A DNA stretch of 6,627 nucleotides from an uncultured bacterium (GTDB lineage: Bacteria; Bacillota; Clostridia; Lachnospirales; Lachnospiraceae). Position 1 is the first letter of the stretch; each line of letters starts with the position of its first letter. Made by a program: the position numbers and the translations under genes. The stretch covers positions 1 through 6,627 of the forward strand of contig CAMTFT010000099.1 of the NCBI GenBank assembly GCA_947071365.1. The letters run 5' to 3'. Positions 6,584 to 6,627 of the stretch are shown piece by piece. Under the pieces are notes generated by a model. That model saw only the letters and a program-made list of their open reading frames with translations. It did not search any database and was not told the origin of the DNA.

Positions 6584-6627
6584 CTGTCTCTTATACACAT
6601 CTCCGAGCCCACGAGACGGAGCTACAT
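6584..6627 (+). other. Illumina Nextera adapter contamination with i7 index
   Basis: The window ends in synthetic sequence. Bases 6584-6602 are CTGTCTCTTATACACATCT, the 19-base Tn5 mosaic end used in Nextera libraries. Bases 6603-6617 are CCGAGCCCACGAGAC, the rest of the Nextera read-2 adapter. Bases 6618-6625, GGAGCTAC, sit where the 8-base i7 index belongs and match the index I remember as N718. The final AT agrees with the start of the next constant part (ATCTCG...). This is read-through left untrimmed at the contig end, not a transposon. Any protein predicted across base 6584 is an artefact. Confidence 0.98.

Noticed and set aside
6584..6602. Tn5/IS50-type mosaic end that could be called a mobile element
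   Set aside because: It is followed immediately by the Nextera read-2 adapter and an index, so it is library sequence, not a transposon end in the genome.

Overview
This window looks like the end of an assembled contig from an anaerobic, fermentative Firmicute, most likely a gut clostridium of the Lachnospiraceae type. That placement is inferred from a clostridial-style trimeric [FeFe]-hydrogenase operon, strong AAGGAGG-type ribosome binding sites, AT-rich intergenic DNA with moderately GC-rich genes, and a transporter family that I know mainly from such bacteria. No taxonomic marker gene is present.

Layout: all six genes are on the + strand and closely packed. Bases 1-59 are an AT-rich leader with a perfect TATAAT and a strong Shine-Dalgarno site. 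Bases 60-4119 encode the three subunits of a soluble, NAD(H)- and ferredoxin-linked, putatively electron-bifurcating [FeFe] hydrogenase in the order HydC (NuoE-like), HydB (NuoF-like) and HydA (catalytic). Bases 4144-6460 encode a complete ABC importer of the NMT1/SsuA type: substrate-binding protein, membrane permease and ATPase. Spacing between genes runs from an 8-base overlap to at most about 60 bases, and I see no terminator between the two halves, so one transcript is likely. The importer's substrate cannot be read from the sequence.

How the genes would work together: HydB exchanges electrons with NAD(H) through FMN, HydC contributes a [2Fe-2S] relay, and HydA makes or consumes H2 at its H-cluster while exchanging electrons with ferredoxin. 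All ligand cysteines and the usual proton-path residues are in place, so the enzyme appears functional. The H-cluster maturases (HydE, HydF, HydG) are not in the window. Why an NMT1-type importer sits directly behind the hydrogenase is the main biological question.

Points needing care: (1) the last 44 bases (6584-6627) are not biological; they are an Illumina Nextera adapter with part of a sample index. (2) The substrate-binding protein has a near-lipobox in which the expected cysteine is glycine. (3) The permease has no ATG start in its frame; only a GTG at the edge of its first membrane helix is available. (4) Bases 6461-6583 hold no recognised gene, although one frame stays open through them.
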